Below, in pieces: positions 18,389-27,805 of a stretch of DNA of 64,000 nt. The translations under genes were made by a program, and so were the position numbers. Positions within the stretch are counted from its first letter, which is position 1. Each line of letters begins with the position of its first letter. The notes under the pieces are model-generated. The model had not been told where the DNA came from, made no database searches, and worked only from the letters and a program-made list of their open reading frames with translations. Location: assembly GCF_030405905.1 (NCBI RefSeq), contig NZ_JASATW010000005.1, positions 1 to 64,000 on the forward strand, given 5' to 3'. Origin of the DNA: Sphaerothrix gracilis. Its GTDB lineage: Bacteria > Cyanobacteriota > Cyanobacteriia > Phormidesmidales > Phormidesmidaceae.

Positions 18389-19834
18389 TTGTCCCCTGTG
18401 GTTTCTTCAACACTGCCCGCGACGACTCAAAAAGCCTGGGCCAGAGCGATCGCCCAGCCTGCCACCGAGTTTGCCCTGACGCCGCTGACTGTTCTGTCCG
18501 GTGAGCTGCCGCCAGACTTACGCGGCTCGCTGTATCGCAATGGTCCCGGACGTTTAGAGCGAGACGGCTTGCGGGTGCAGCACTGGTTTGATGGCGATGG
18601 CGCTATTTTGGCAGTTCATTTTGCCGACCAGCAGGCAACTGCTACCTATCGCTACGTGCAGTCGGCAGGCTACCGAGATGAGGAAGCGGCAGGGGCTTAC
18701 CTCTACGGCGGCTATGGCACGCCTGCTCCCGGTCGGTTCTGGGAGCGCTGGCGCAAGCAGCTCAAAAATGCCGCCAATACGTCGGTGCTAGCCCTAGGCG
18801 ATCGCCTCCTCGCTCTGTGGGAAGGCGGCCAGCCCCACCAGCTCGACTTGCATACCTTGGAGACATTGGGCACCGAAAACTTTGCAGTACTGACTCCTAG
18901 CTGCACCTATTCAGCCCATCCTAAAATCGACGCCGCTACCGGAGACATTTACAACTTCGGCGTTGTACCTGGGGCCAACGCCACCCTAAATCTCTACCGC
19001 AGCGATCGCACAGGCCGCATTCTCAAGCAAAATGCCATTCCCCTCAACGGCGTACCGCTGCTGCACGACTTTGCCCTAGCAGGCCAGTATTTGGTCTTTA
19101 TCGTGCCGCCCGTGCGGTTAAACACCTTGCCCGCCGTCTTGGGACTCTCTAGCTTTAGTGACTGCCTGATGTGGCAGCCCAAACGGGGTACGCAGATTGT
19201 CACGGTGGATCGCCAAAGCCTAGAGGTGGTGAGCTATGGTGAAACCGAGGCTTGGTTTCAGTGGCATCTGGGTAAAAGCTATCAGGACTTTGACGGCAAT
19301 TTGGTGATTGAGTTTGTCCGCTACCCCGATTTGACCACCAACCAACACCTGGGCGAGATCGCCAGCGGTCAAATCAGGAGTGTGGTGAACGGTCAGCTCT
19401 GGCAAATTCGCCTAAATCCGCAAACGGGAACAGTGCTGGAGCAAACGCCGCTAGTTGAACGAGGCTGTGAGTTTCCGGTATTTCCCAACTGGCCTAGCGA
19501 CCTGGATCTGGCCCCCACTTATCTCAGCATCCGCCGCTCTGAGACGACTGCGCACACGGAGCTGTTTAACGCCATCGGCTGCTTTGATCCGCAAAACCAG
19601 GTGCTGACAATAGCAGATGCCGGAGAAAATTGTTATCCCGCTGAGCCAGTCTATGTGCCGCAGCCGTCAGATCCGGCTCAGGGCTGGATTCTAACGGTTG
19701 TCTACGATGGCGATCGCGATGTCAGTGAAGTTTGGATTTATGCCAGCGATCGCCTGATAGAGGAACCTATCTGTCGGCTAGCGCTGCCAAGCGTAATTCC
19801 CCATAGCTTTCACGGTACTTGGCGGCAGGGCTGA
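18389..19834 (+). CDS. Carotenoid oxygenase (apocarotenoid cleavage, RPE65 family)
   Basis: These iron enzymes split the polyene chain of carotenoids or apocarotenals to form retinal-type products. The 481-residue protein shows the four iron-binding histidine contexts: SAHPKID, LLHDFAL, FQWHLGKSYQ and HSFHGTW. The N-terminal block LRGSLYRNGPGR is also typical. The length fits cyanobacterial Diox1/ACO-like proteins. The start appears to be TTG 18389, with GTG 18398 as an alternative; neither has a strong ribosome-binding site. No co-operonic gene is evident. Confidence 0.92.
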   Translation: MSPVVSSTLPATTQKAWARAIAQPATEFALTPLTVLSGELPPDLRGSLYRNGPGRLERDGLRVQHWFDGDGAILAVHFADQQATATYRYVQSAGYRDEEAAGAYLYGGYGTPAPGRFWERWRKQLKNAANTSVLALGDRLLALWEGGQPHQLDLHTLETLGTENFAVLTPSCTYSAHPKIDAATGDIYNFGVVPGANATLNLYRSDRTGRILKQNAIPLNGVPLLHDFALAGQYLVFIVPPVRLNTLPAVLGLSSFSDCLMWQPKRGTQIVTVDRQSLEVVSYGETEAWFQWHLGKSYQDFDGNLVIEFVRYPDLTTNQHLGEIASGQIRSVVNGQLWQIRLNPQTGTVLEQTPLVERGCEFPVFPNWPSDLDLAPTYLSIRRSETTAHTELFNAIGCFDPQNQVLTIADAGENCYPAEPVYVPQPSDPAQGWILTVVYDGDRDVSEVWIYASDRLIEEPICRLALPSVIPHSFHGTWRQG

Positions 19835-19878
19835 GCTGCTGCGGGCGATGCTGCTGTGACAGCGGATATTCTATGGCT

Positions 19879-20352
19879 CTACAAGATTTGGAAAAAAGCG
19901 TCGTCTAGCTCGTAGCCCAGCATCTGGGTCATGAATTTCAGCCGGGTACGGCTGGTGATGCCCTGAGCCTGTAGCCAGTGATTGATGTCAAACACCTTGC
20001 GCATGACGAAAATTTCTAGGGCTTCCGGATTGTAGCGAATGCCTTCGCGGGGGCTGAACTGATGCGGCACCAGCATGGCGGCATAGCGGCCCAGTTCGCC
20101 CGCTTCCCAATCTAAAATAAGCGGTAGCCAGGGATAGAGCGTGTCTAAACGGATAAACCAGAGCCGTACTTCCGGGATCTCAGATAGCTCACGCGGGTCG
20201 GTGGGGTCGCGGGGATAGTCAATTTCAAAGCGCAGATTAATATCCTGATTGACCGGGTCAAGGTCGGCCAGCAGTGGCTCTAGAACTGTTTGGGCAGGAG
20301 TTAAATCCAGGGTGTTGAGGCTGGCTTGACTGAGAGCGATCGCAGTGGGCAT
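19879..20352 (-). CDS. CRR6 family NDH-1 assembly factor (DUF1817)
   Basis: CRR6 proteins assist assembly of the NDH-1 complex of cyanobacteria and chloroplasts, at the NdhI subunit in plants. The conserved blocks ELSEIPEVRLWFIRLDTLYP, LLDWEAGELGRYAAMLVPHQ and MLGYELDDAFF are present. The frame stays open to an ATG at 20379, but family proteins begin close to PTAIALSQASLNTLDL, so I place the start at 20352. No signal peptide or membrane segment is present. It is convergent with the carotenoid oxygenase gene. Confidence 0.85.
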   Translation of the reverse strand: MPTAIALSQASLNTLDLTPAQTVLEPLLADLDPVNQDINLRFEIDYPRDPTDPRELSEIPEVRLWFIRLDTLYPWLPLILDWEAGELGRYAAMLVPHQFSPREGIRYNPEALEIFVMRKVFDINHWLQAQGITSRTRLKFMTQMLGYELDDAFFQIL

Positions 20353-20552
20353 AACGGCTAAGTAAGTGGACACAAACAATACTGTAGGGCGCTGTTAGGC
20401 ATAGCCGCAATGTACCCTTTTGCAGGGCTTTGATGCATGAGTAGAGACGGGCCGCAAGGCTGAAGCTACGGCTAAACCCCGTTCGTCAGTTACTGAGGTA
20501 TCCAAGCAGGTTCCTAGACATGCCATGATAAATGAGTTGAATTTCCACAGCT

Positions 20553-21665
20553 ATGTCTGACTCGCCCATTCGGATCTGTATTACCCTAGGCACTCGACCG
20601 GAAGCTATCAAGTTAGCGCCGGTAATTCAGCAGTTCCAGCAAAGCTCCCAGTTCAAAACCCAGGTTGTCCTGACCGGGCAGCACCGTGAGATGGTGCAGC
20701 AGGTGATGGATTTGTTCAATCTGCAGGCCGATGGCGATCTAGACATTATGCAAACCCGCCAAAGCCTGACCGATATTACCTGTCGCAGCTTGCAGGGGTT
20801 AGAGCAGCTATTTCAGCAGTTCAAGCCGCAGATGGTGCTGGTTCAGGGAGACACCACCACCGCCTTTTCCGCTACGCTAGCGGCGTTTTATCAAAAAATT
20901 GCCGTGGGTCATGTGGAGGCAGGGCTACGCACCGATGACCTGCTCAATCCCTACCCCGAAGAAGCCAACCGGCGTCTCATTTCCCAGCTAGCCCAGCTCC
21001 ACTTTGCCCCGACAGCCAAAGCGGTAGAAAATTTGCGGCGCTCTGGGGTTGTGGGGCAAGTTCATCAAACAGGCAACACGGTGATTGACGCCCTGTTACA
21101 GGTGGCGGCCCGCCAGCCTGAGTGCTCAATTCCACAGCTAGACTGGACCCAGCACCGAGTGCTGCTGGCCACTGTTCACCGCCGGGAAAATTGGGGAGCA
21201 CCGCTGCAGCAGATCGGCCAAAGCTTTTTGGCTATTTTGGAGCAGTTTCCAGACACGGCCCTGCTGTTGCCGCTGCATCGCAACCCAACTGTGCGAGAAC
21301 CGCTAACGGCGATGCTGGGCCAGCATCCCAGAGCCTTTTTGACCGAACCCTTAGACTACGGGCAACTGGTGGGAGCTATACAGCGCTGCTATCTTTTACT
21401 GACTGACTCTGGCGGCCTCCAGGAAGAGGCGCCTGGGCTGGGCAAGCCGGTTTTAGTGCTGCGAGAGACGACGGAGCGTCCAGAAGCGCTCGCTGCCGGT
21501 ACAGCTAGGCTCGTGGGTACAGAGGCCGATCAGATTAAGCAGGCAACGGCAGAGCTGTTAAACGAGGCAACGGCCTACGAGACAATGGCAAAAGCGGTCA
21601 ATCCCTTTGGTGATGGTCGAGCCGCTCAGCGGATTGTCCAAATTGTCGGCGACTATTTCAGCTAA
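20553..21665 (+). CDS. wecB: UDP-N-acetylglucosamine 2-epimerase
   Basis: This enzyme interconverts UDP-GlcNAc and UDP-ManNAc, supplying ManNAc for surface polysaccharides. The 370-residue protein has the family blocks GTRPEAIKLAPV, GQHREM, VQGDTTTAFS, HVEAGLRT, YPEEANRRLI, TVHRRENWG, LTDSGGLQEEAP and LRETTERPEA. Full family length is present. No neighbouring polysaccharide genes are seen, so it acts with enzymes encoded elsewhere. Confidence 0.95.
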   Translation: MSDSPIRICITLGTRPEAIKLAPVIQQFQQSSQFKTQVVLTGQHREMVQQVMDLFNLQADGDLDIMQTRQSLTDITCRSLQGLEQLFQQFKPQMVLVQGDTTTAFSATLAAFYQKIAVGHVEAGLRTDDLLNPYPEEANRRLISQLAQLHFAPTAKAVENLRRSGVVGQVHQTGNTVIDALLQVAARQPECSIPQLDWTQHRVLLATVHRRENWGAPLQQIGQSFLAILEQFPDTALLLPLHRNPTVREPLTAMLGQHPRAFLTEPLDYGQLVGAIQRCYLLLTDSGGLQEEAPGLGKPVLVLRETTERPEALAAGTARLVGTEADQIKQATAELLNEATAYETMAKAVNPFGDGRAAQRIVQIVGDYFS

Positions 21666-21670
21666 GCCAG

Positions 21671-21934
21671 CTAATTTTCTGAGGCATCATCCTGCATCTC
21701 ATCCAGCAGATTTTTTTTAGAGCTTTTGAGCTGCTTCCACAGTCCTTTAATTTCGTCATAGGCTTCTTCTGGACTGAGCTTACCGCCTGTTTCTAGGCCG
21801 CAAATAATCGCTACTCGCTGCGCAAATTCTTGCAGATTGGCATTGAAGGCCAAATTCCCCGGAGAAAATTCACCTCGGTATCTGCTGCGGGGATAGAAAA
21901 AATTTTCTTTGTCGGAAGAATTTGAATTAACCAT
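21671..21934 (-). CDS. Small conserved cyanobacterial protein (DUF7219-like)
   Basis: The 87-residue protein contains FYPRSRYRGEFSPGNLAFN and ETGGKLSPEEAYDEIKGLWK, a block I recall from a short family restricted to cyanobacteria with no known function. It is predicted soluble and acidic at the C-terminus. It is convergent with wecB, six bases apart. Confidence 0.72.
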   Translation of the reverse strand: MVNSNSSDKENFFYPRSRYRGEFSPGNLAFNANLQEFAQRVAIICGLETGGKLSPEEAYDEIKGLWKQLKSSKKNLLDEMQDDASEN

Positions 21935-22170
21935 AGATGCCTCGTCATGGGAAACCGTTTAAAAGCTGATGCCCTACTATTTTTCCCCTATTCTCTAGCG
22001 GTTCTATTGCAAAAGACTCAGAAGCACTAGCTTATTTAAGCCCTCTGCTAACCAGCATCAGTCTTTGACCTCCTCAGCTCCGCCTCAAAAGTCAAGCAAA
22101 AAATCATAGCTTTCACGGCGTAGGTCACTGTGTCAGCGTAACGCATTCTAGCTCTTACGTTCTCTGCTAG

Positions 22171-22662
22171 CTAAAGCCCTAGCTGCTGCTCTACCCAAGC
22201 GATCGCCGTTTTGACTGAATCTGTTGCCATCAGAGTCTGGAGTGAGAGTTTTTCAAAGAAGCTGACCACTTCAGGGGGCACCCGCATGAAAATCACCGGC
22301 TTACCGGCTTTCAACGCTAGGGCCACTTCGGCAACCGTGCCCAAACCGATACCACAGGCAATGACAACCTCGCTAGAGAGCACATTGACGTTATTTCTGG
22401 CGTTGCCCAAATCCGTCAGAATCGGAACATCAACTGCGGCCGAGAGCGTACTCACATCTGTGCTGGGTAAAATGCCTACCGTCAGCCCCCCGGCGGCGCG
22501 AGCGCCCTGACTGGCCGCCTCCATCACCCCCACGTTGCGCCCCCCTGTCAGCAAAACCCAGCCGCGATGAGCCACTGCTTCTCCCAGAGCGTAAGCCGTT
22601 TGGGCCACGAGAGGGCTAGCGCTGTCGCCCGGCCCCATGATGCCGATTAGGTGTTTAGGCAT
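22171..22662 (-). CDS. SLOG/LOG-like nucleotide-binding protein (TIGR00725 family)
   Basis: The 163-residue protein has a Rossmann-like fold marked by IGIMGPGDSAS, LLTGGRNVGVMEAASQGA and the glycine-rich GIGLGTVAEVALALKAGKPV. These mark the TIGR00725 group within the SLOG superfamily. Members are related to cytokinin-activating LOG proteins and to molybdenum-cofactor carriers. The substrate here is unknown. The LOG catalytic motif PGGxGTxxE is altered to IGLGTVAE, so LOG hydrolase activity is doubtful. Confidence 0.8.
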   Translation of the reverse strand: MPKHLIGIMGPGDSASPLVAQTAYALGEAVAHRGWVLLTGGRNVGVMEAASQGARAAGGLTVGILPSTDVSTLSAAVDVPILTDLGNARNNVNVLSSEVVIACGIGLGTVAEVALALKAGKPVIFMRVPPEVVSFFEKLSLQTLMATDSVKTAIAWVEQQLGL

Positions 22663-22828
22663 AGTGTTTGACTGAAATTGATAAAAAACTTGATGCTAGG
22701 GATCTCCACATTTGTTATTTTCGTCGATTAAATTGTTGTAATGATAGGGCTTGCCTTAAGTTTGCTCACGTAGCGGAATTGATACGCCAGCCTGCTTACT
22801 CCACCAGTCCTATACGATTGCAAAAATT

Positions 22829-24685
22829 GTGCAGCTTTTGTTTCTAGCTAAGATTTTTGATCGCCAACTTCGCCTCAAACACCGTGCCTGGCAATATGGC
22901 AGCTCCTGGCTGCTCGGCAGCCTGATTGCTGTCGTCTGGAGTCTGGGGACGCCGGGGATAGCCCTCAATCGGCTGACCATTCGGATTGGGCCGATTGCTC
23001 AAACAATTGAGGTAGCAGATCTAGAGCAGTTTGCGCGTACAGGAGAGGTGCCTCCCAGGCTGCGGCTCTACAGCACCTTTTTGACTCCTCAGGTGCGGCA
23101 GGTTTTACAGAACCAACTGTCATTAGATCCAGACATTAGCGATCGCATTGTTGACGATATTTTGCAGTCGGCCAATGGTGAATTGCTGCTGGATACTCTC
23201 TCAACTATTGCGCCGGATCTCTCGGTCGATCAGCTGCGGGCTGCAATCCGACTAGCGGCGATGAGTACTGACGGGCTGAGCGTTTTGGGCATTTTACGGG
23301 CGCTGCCCCAAGACAGCCTCGAAATTGATGCCAGCGCGGCGATCGCGCTCATTTCCCAACTTAATCTTTCGCGGCTAGAGAGTCAGGCCCTCAGCAGCGT
23401 TCTCGACTACGAGCTAACTGATAGCGCCACTGACGCACTGCCAGCCAATTTTGATCCCGCCGCGCCTGGGCCAGAGTCCGTTGAGCAGTGGGAACTGCAG
23501 CTACGCGATCGCGATCGCGATCGGATCGTGCCCATCGATATCTACTGGAGTGACGACAGCCAGGGGCCACTGGTCGTTCTATCGCATGGCTTTGGAGCCG
23601 ACCGCCGCTTTTTAGCCTACGCGGCCCAGCATTTAGCTTCACACGGGCTGACGGTAGTCGCGATCGAGCATCCCGGCAGCAATGTAGCCGCCCTTTCTGC
23701 CACCGAGCTAGACCCCAGAGCCGGGCGGGAACCCAGCCGCATTCTGCCAGCCACTGAATTTATTGATCGGCCCCAAGATGTCAGTTTTGTCTTGGACGAG
23801 TTGGCTAAGCTCAATCGCCACTCTTTTGCTCTGCGCGGTAAGCTCAAAACCGACCAGGTAACGCTGATTGGACACTCCCTGGGAGGCTATACCGGGCTAG
23901 CGCTGGCGGGCGCTAATCTCGATACGCGGGAGTTGGGAAGTTCCTGTAGCACCCTGATTCCGGTGGGACTGTCTCCGGCTGACTGGCTACAGTGTGCCGC
24001 CACTGACTTGCCGCGCCGCAGCCTTGATCTCAGCGATGCCCGCATTCAGCAGGTCGTCGCCATGAATCCCCTGATTGGCGATCTGTTTGGCAGCCGCGGC
24101 CTGACTCAGGTGACGGTGCCAACCTTGATGCTGACTAGCACCAACGACGGAGTGACGCCGACTATCAAGCAGCAAATTCGCCCTTTTTCGCAGTTAGCCG
24201 GCCCTAAGTATCTAGTGGCTGTCATTGGCGGCACCCACCTCAGCGTTGGCGATCCCCAAAACATCAATCCGGCCCTGCAGCAAATCCCGTTTATGCCAGA
24301 ACTGCAGGGAGAAGAAACCCAGCATGTACGCCAGTTCGTGCAGGGACTTTTGCTCAGCTTTGTGAAGCAGCAGACCCCGGAAGCTGACCTCTACGCCCCC
24401 TTTCTGAGCGCCGCCTACGCTCAGTCTATGTCAACTGCCGAGCTACCTGTTCGCTTCAGCACCGAGCTGCCCCAAAGCCTGACTAACTGGCTCCGATTAA
24501 CGGGTAGCTGGTCTAGCAAGAGCCGTAGCCCGACAGGTCTGCTGGCGTCGCTGATGCATCTGGAGGTGATTCAGGTGAACAATCGCCTAGGCCGACTGCC
24601 GCATCATGTCTTTGCCTACCTACGCCTTAGCTATCCGCCGCTGATTGTGCTGGATTGGCCTTGGCAGCCGCTGCGCCAAAGCTGA
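22829..24685 (+). CDS. Secreted alpha/beta hydrolase with DUF1400 domain (paralogue)
   Basis: The 618-residue protein starts at GTG 22829 and has an N-terminal hydrophobic segment (LGSLIAVVWSLGTPGIAL) that may export it. The order of domains is as in 7172-8938: DUF1400 (LTIRIGPIAQTIEVADLEQF), then an alpha/beta hydrolase with LSHGFGADR, nucleophile elbow GHSLGG, acid in LTSTNDG and histidine in GGTHLS. It has about 30 extra C-terminal residues. Overlapping HIP1 copies at 23505-23518 encode part of the acidic-basic run RDRDRDR. Substrate unknown. Confidence 0.87.
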   Translation: MQLLFLAKIFDRQLRLKHRAWQYGSSWLLGSLIAVVWSLGTPGIALNRLTIRIGPIAQTIEVADLEQFARTGEVPPRLRLYSTFLTPQVRQVLQNQLSLDPDISDRIVDDILQSANGELLLDTLSTIAPDLSVDQLRAAIRLAAMSTDGLSVLGILRALPQDSLEIDASAAIALISQLNLSRLESQALSSVLDYELTDSATDALPANFDPAAPGPESVEQWELQLRDRDRDRIVPIDIYWSDDSQGPLVVLSHGFGADRRFLAYAAQHLASHGLTVVAIEHPGSNVAALSATELDPRAGREPSRILPATEFIDRPQDVSFVLDELAKLNRHSFALRGKLKTDQVTLIGHSLGGYTGLALAGANLDTRELGSSCSTLIPVGLSPADWLQCAATDLPRRSLDLSDARIQQVVAMNPLIGDLFGSRGLTQVTVPTLMLTSTNDGVTPTIKQQIRPFSQLAGPKYLVAVIGGTHLSVGDPQNINPALQQIPFMPELQGEETQHVRQFVQGLLLSFVKQQTPEADLYAPFLSAAYAQSMSTAELPVRFSTELPQSLTNWLRLTGSWSSKSRSPTGLLASLMHLEVIQVNNRLGRLPHHVFAYLRLSYPPLIVLDWPWQPLRQS

Positions 24686-24701
24686 CGCTGCCACAGCCAG
24701 G

Positions 24702-25562
24702 CTACTCGTGGGTCATGCCATCGGGCAGAATCGCCCCGGTGAGATCGGCGTTGCGCAGATTGGTGTAGGTCATGCTGGCGTTAATCATGACGGCTTCGGT
24801 GAGGATAGCGCCGCTCAGATTAGACCAGTTCAGCTTTGCCCGGTAAAGGGTAGCCCCGCGCAGATTGGCTCCCCGTAAGGAACTCCAGCTTAGATTGGCT
24901 CCTCGCAGGTTAGCCCGGCTGAGATTGACGTTGACTAAGTTAGTCCCTTTCAGGCGGGCGCGGCTGAGATCAACATCTCGCAGATCGGCCCCTTCTAAAG
25001 TGGCTCCGCTCAGTACCGCATCGGTCATGCTGGCATTTTCTAAAACGGCCCCATTGAGCAGAGCGCTAGTCAGATTAGCGTTATCTAGCACCGCGCCCGT
25101 GAGATCGCTGCCAAGCATTTTGGCTCGACTCAAACTGCTCTCGCTTAAATTGGTTTCCCGCAGCATTGCGCTGTCTAAATTGGCTTCGCTCAGATTAGCG
25201 TCTCGTAAATTAGCCTGATAGAGCTGGGTTCTAATTAGGTTGGCGCTCCGTATCCCGGCTTCTGCAAGATTGGCCTGTTGCAGGTTGGCATCTGTCAGAT
25301 CGGCGCCAATCAAATTGCTCAACTGCAGTATGGCCTGAGTAAGGTCAGCCTTGACTAAAACAGCTTCGCGCAGATTAGCGCCAGCCAGATTAGCCCCCAC
25401 TAAATTGGCCTGACGTAAGTTGGCCCGACGTAAATTGATCTCAGGCAGCTCGCAGTTAGCCAAGTTAACGTCGACTAAGTTAGCGCTCCGGAAATCTCTT
25501 TCTCCTGCTGCGTAACGTGCTAGCAGCTCTTCTGCATTCATGAATTTTGTCTCAGTTTTCAA
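24702..25562 (-). CDS. Pentapeptide-repeat protein
   Basis: The 286-residue protein is almost wholly built of A(D/N)LxX pentapeptides, for example ANLRQANLVGANLAGANLR, from about residue 27 to 275. Such repeats fold as a right-handed quadrilateral beta-helix. A short N-terminal stretch (FMNAEELLARYAAGERDFRS) resembles that of other cyanobacterial pentapeptide proteins. No signal peptide is present and the function is unknown. It is convergent with the DUF1400 paralogue. Confidence 0.92.
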   Translation of the reverse strand: MKTETKFMNAEELLARYAAGERDFRSANLVDVNLANCELPEINLRRANLRQANLVGANLAGANLREAVLVKADLTQAILQLSNLIGADLTDANLQQANLAEAGIRSANLIRTQLYQANLRDANLSEANLDSAMLRETNLSESSLSRAKMLGSDLTGAVLDNANLTSALLNGAVLENASMTDAVLSGATLEGADLRDVDLSRARLKGTNLVNVNLSRANLRGANLSWSSLRGANLRGATLYRAKLNWSNLSGAILTEAVMINASMTYTNLRNADLTGAILPDGMTHE

Positions 25563-26060
25563 TTTTCCCTGCTAGCTTCAGCCCTGTTGAATAACTTATA
25601 GCCTGCTGTCCCTGATCTGCAGAAAGCGGTGAAGAGAGCATTCAGTCCGGCTTAGTCAACTGCAATAGCCCCGAAAACGACTGTTTATCTCTCATCAGTT
25701 AGCGTACCCAGTCTCCTTCCTCCGGAGGGCAAATCTGCTGAGAAGAGCCTGCATTCTCCCATAGAGATCATGTTAGCGACAAGGGCTATATTGCTTGTCC
25801 CATTTACGCTGCTAGCTATTTGCCATCGCTACGGATAGGCATCCTTTTAGGTCATTTTTTTACGCTAAGCAGCACTGCTTTACTGCGCTGTAGCCGTGGG
25901 GCTGTGGCCGTCTAACCGGGTTCATAGCTGTCCTATTGCCAACCCTCTAACAGATAAATTCAGCTAAATTTGGGCGACCTCTTTAAAATGAATGGCATAT
26001 TTATAAGAACAGATAAAGCACTCCAAACAGGTAGCCATCACTAAGGTAAAGGACAAGGAT
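25563..26060. other. Intergenic region upstream of ilvD
   Basis: About 500 bp between divergent genes. I see no coding region or clear RNA. A purine-rich ribosome-binding site (AAAGGACAAGG) lies just before the ilvD ATG. No convincing -35/-10 pair was found. Confidence 0.5.
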
Positions 26061-27752
26061 ATGCCGGATAATCGCCGAAGCCAGGTTGTCACTCAGGGCG
26101 TTCAGCGCAGCCCTAACCGCGCCATGCTGCGGGCTGTTGGTTTTCAAGACGAAGACTTTAAAAAGCCGATTGTGGGCTTAGCGAACGGCTACAGCACGAT
26201 TACTCCCTGCAATATGGGTATTAACACCCTGGCCCAACGGGCTGAAACCGCTTTGAGAGAAGCGGGGGTGATGCCGCAGATGTTTGGCACCATCACTATC
26301 AGCGATGGCATTTCGATGGGAACAGAAGGGATGAAATATTCCCTGGTGTCGCGAGAAGTCATTGCCGATTCGATTGAGACGGCCTGTATGGGTCAGAGTA
26401 TGGATGGCGTGCTGGCGATTGGCGGCTGTGATAAGAACATGCCGGGAGCGATGATGGCGATCGCCCGCATGAATATCCCAGCGGTATTTGTCTATGGCGG
26501 CACGATCAAGCCGGGGCACTACAACGGCCAGGATTTAACGGTAGTCAGTGCCTTTGAAGCTGTCGGGCAGTACAGCGCCGGTAAGATTGATGAAGCAGAA
26601 CTGATAGCAGTAGAGCGCCATGCCTGTCCGGGGGCGGGTTCCTGCGGCGGTATGTACACCGCCAATACGATGTCGTCGGCCTTTGAAGCGATGGGCATGA
26701 GTCTCCCCTATTCCTCAACTATGGCGGCTGAGGATGAGGAAAAGGCAGAAAGTACTGAAAAATCGGCATTTGTTTTGGCTGAAGCCGTTCGGCAGCAAAT
26801 TTTGCCCCAGGCTATTTTGACTCGCAAAGCCTTTGAAAACGCGATCGCCGTAATCATGGCAGTGGGGGGGTCCACCAACTCGGTGCTGCACCTTTTGGCC
26901 CTAGCCCATACCATCGGCGTTGACCTCACCCTCGACGACTTTGAAACTATCCGCGCCAAGGTGCCTGTTTTCTGCGACCTCAAACCCTCCGGGCGCTATG
27001 TGGCAACTGACCTACACAAGGCGGGGGGCATTCCCCAGGTGATGAAAATGCTGCTGAACCAAGGGCTACTACACGGCGATGCCCTCACGGTTAGCGGTCA
27101 GACCGTGGCGGAGGTGCTGGCAGAGGTGCCCGATCAGCCCCGCCCTGACCAAGATGTGATTCGTCCTTTTGAACAGCCGATCTATGCTCAGGGCCATTTG
27201 GGCATTCTGCGGGGCAATTTAGCAACTGAAGGAGCAGTTGCTAAGCTCACCGGCATCAAGAAGCGCAGTATCACCGGCCCAGCCCGCGTATTTGACTCTG
27301 AAGAAGATTGCCTAGACGCTATTCTGGCAGGCAAGATTCAGGCCGGGGACGTGATCGTGGTGCGCTACGAGGGGCCAAAAGGCGGACCGGGAATGCGGGA
27401 AATGCTGGCCCCAACCTCAGCGATTATCGGTGCAGGTCTAGGGGATGCCGTGGGCTTAATCACCGATGGCCGCTTCTCTGGCGGCACCTATGGCATGGTG
27501 GTAGGCCATGTGGCTCCTGAAGCTGCGGTGGGCGGCGCGATCGCCCTAGTCGAGGAGAACGACGCTATCACCATTGATGCCGATGGTCGTAAACTGCACC
27601 TTGATATTTCTGATCAGGAACTGGCGCAGCGCCGCAAAAACTGGCAGCCGCGCTCGCCCCGCTATACCCAAGGGGTACTGGCCAAATATGCCAAGCTAGT
27701 ATCCTCTAGCAGTCGCGGGGCCGTAACGGATCTAAATCTGTTTGAATCCTAA
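26061..27752 (+). CDS. ilvD: Dihydroxy-acid dehydratase IlvD
   Basis: IlvD dehydrates 2,3-dihydroxy-isovalerate and -3-methylvalerate in valine, leucine and isoleucine synthesis, using an Fe-S cluster. The 563-residue protein has GGCDKNMPGAMMA and CPGAGSCGGMYTANTM, which carry cluster-binding cysteines, and GGSTNSVLHLLA. The C-terminal block VRYEGPKGGPGMREML is conserved in the IlvD/Edd family. The length is normal. It is a single gene and is convergent with cruG. Confidence 0.97.
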   Translation: MPDNRRSQVVTQGVQRSPNRAMLRAVGFQDEDFKKPIVGLANGYSTITPCNMGINTLAQRAETALREAGVMPQMFGTITISDGISMGTEGMKYSLVSREVIADSIETACMGQSMDGVLAIGGCDKNMPGAMMAIARMNIPAVFVYGGTIKPGHYNGQDLTVVSAFEAVGQYSAGKIDEAELIAVERHACPGAGSCGGMYTANTMSSAFEAMGMSLPYSSTMAAEDEEKAESTEKSAFVLAEAVRQQILPQAILTRKAFENAIAVIMAVGGSTNSVLHLLALAHTIGVDLTLDDFETIRAKVPVFCDLKPSGRYVATDLHKAGGIPQVMKMLLNQGLLHGDALTVSGQTVAEVLAEVPDQPRPDQDVIRPFEQPIYAQGHLGILRGNLATEGAVAKLTGIKKRSITGPARVFDSEEDCLDAILAGKIQAGDVIVVRYEGPKGGPGMREMLAPTSAIIGAGLGDAVGLITDGRFSGGTYGMVVGHVAPEAAVGGAIALVEENDAITIDADGRKLHLDISDQELAQRRKNWQPRSPRYTQGVLAKYAKLVSSSSRGAVTDLNLFES

Positions 27753-27757
27753 GCGTC

Positions 27758-27805
27758 GGTAGGGACAGACCAGATTTGCCCCGGCAGACAGGTCACGTCC
27801 CTACC
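27758..27805. repeat. Inverted repeat between ilvD and cruG
   Basis: GGTAGGGAC at 27758-27766 is perfectly complementary to GTCCCTACC at 27797-27805, with 30 bases between. The right arm contains the cruG stop codon. It may act as a bidirectional terminator for the convergent genes or be a dispersed repeat; there is no good T-run. Confidence 0.6.
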
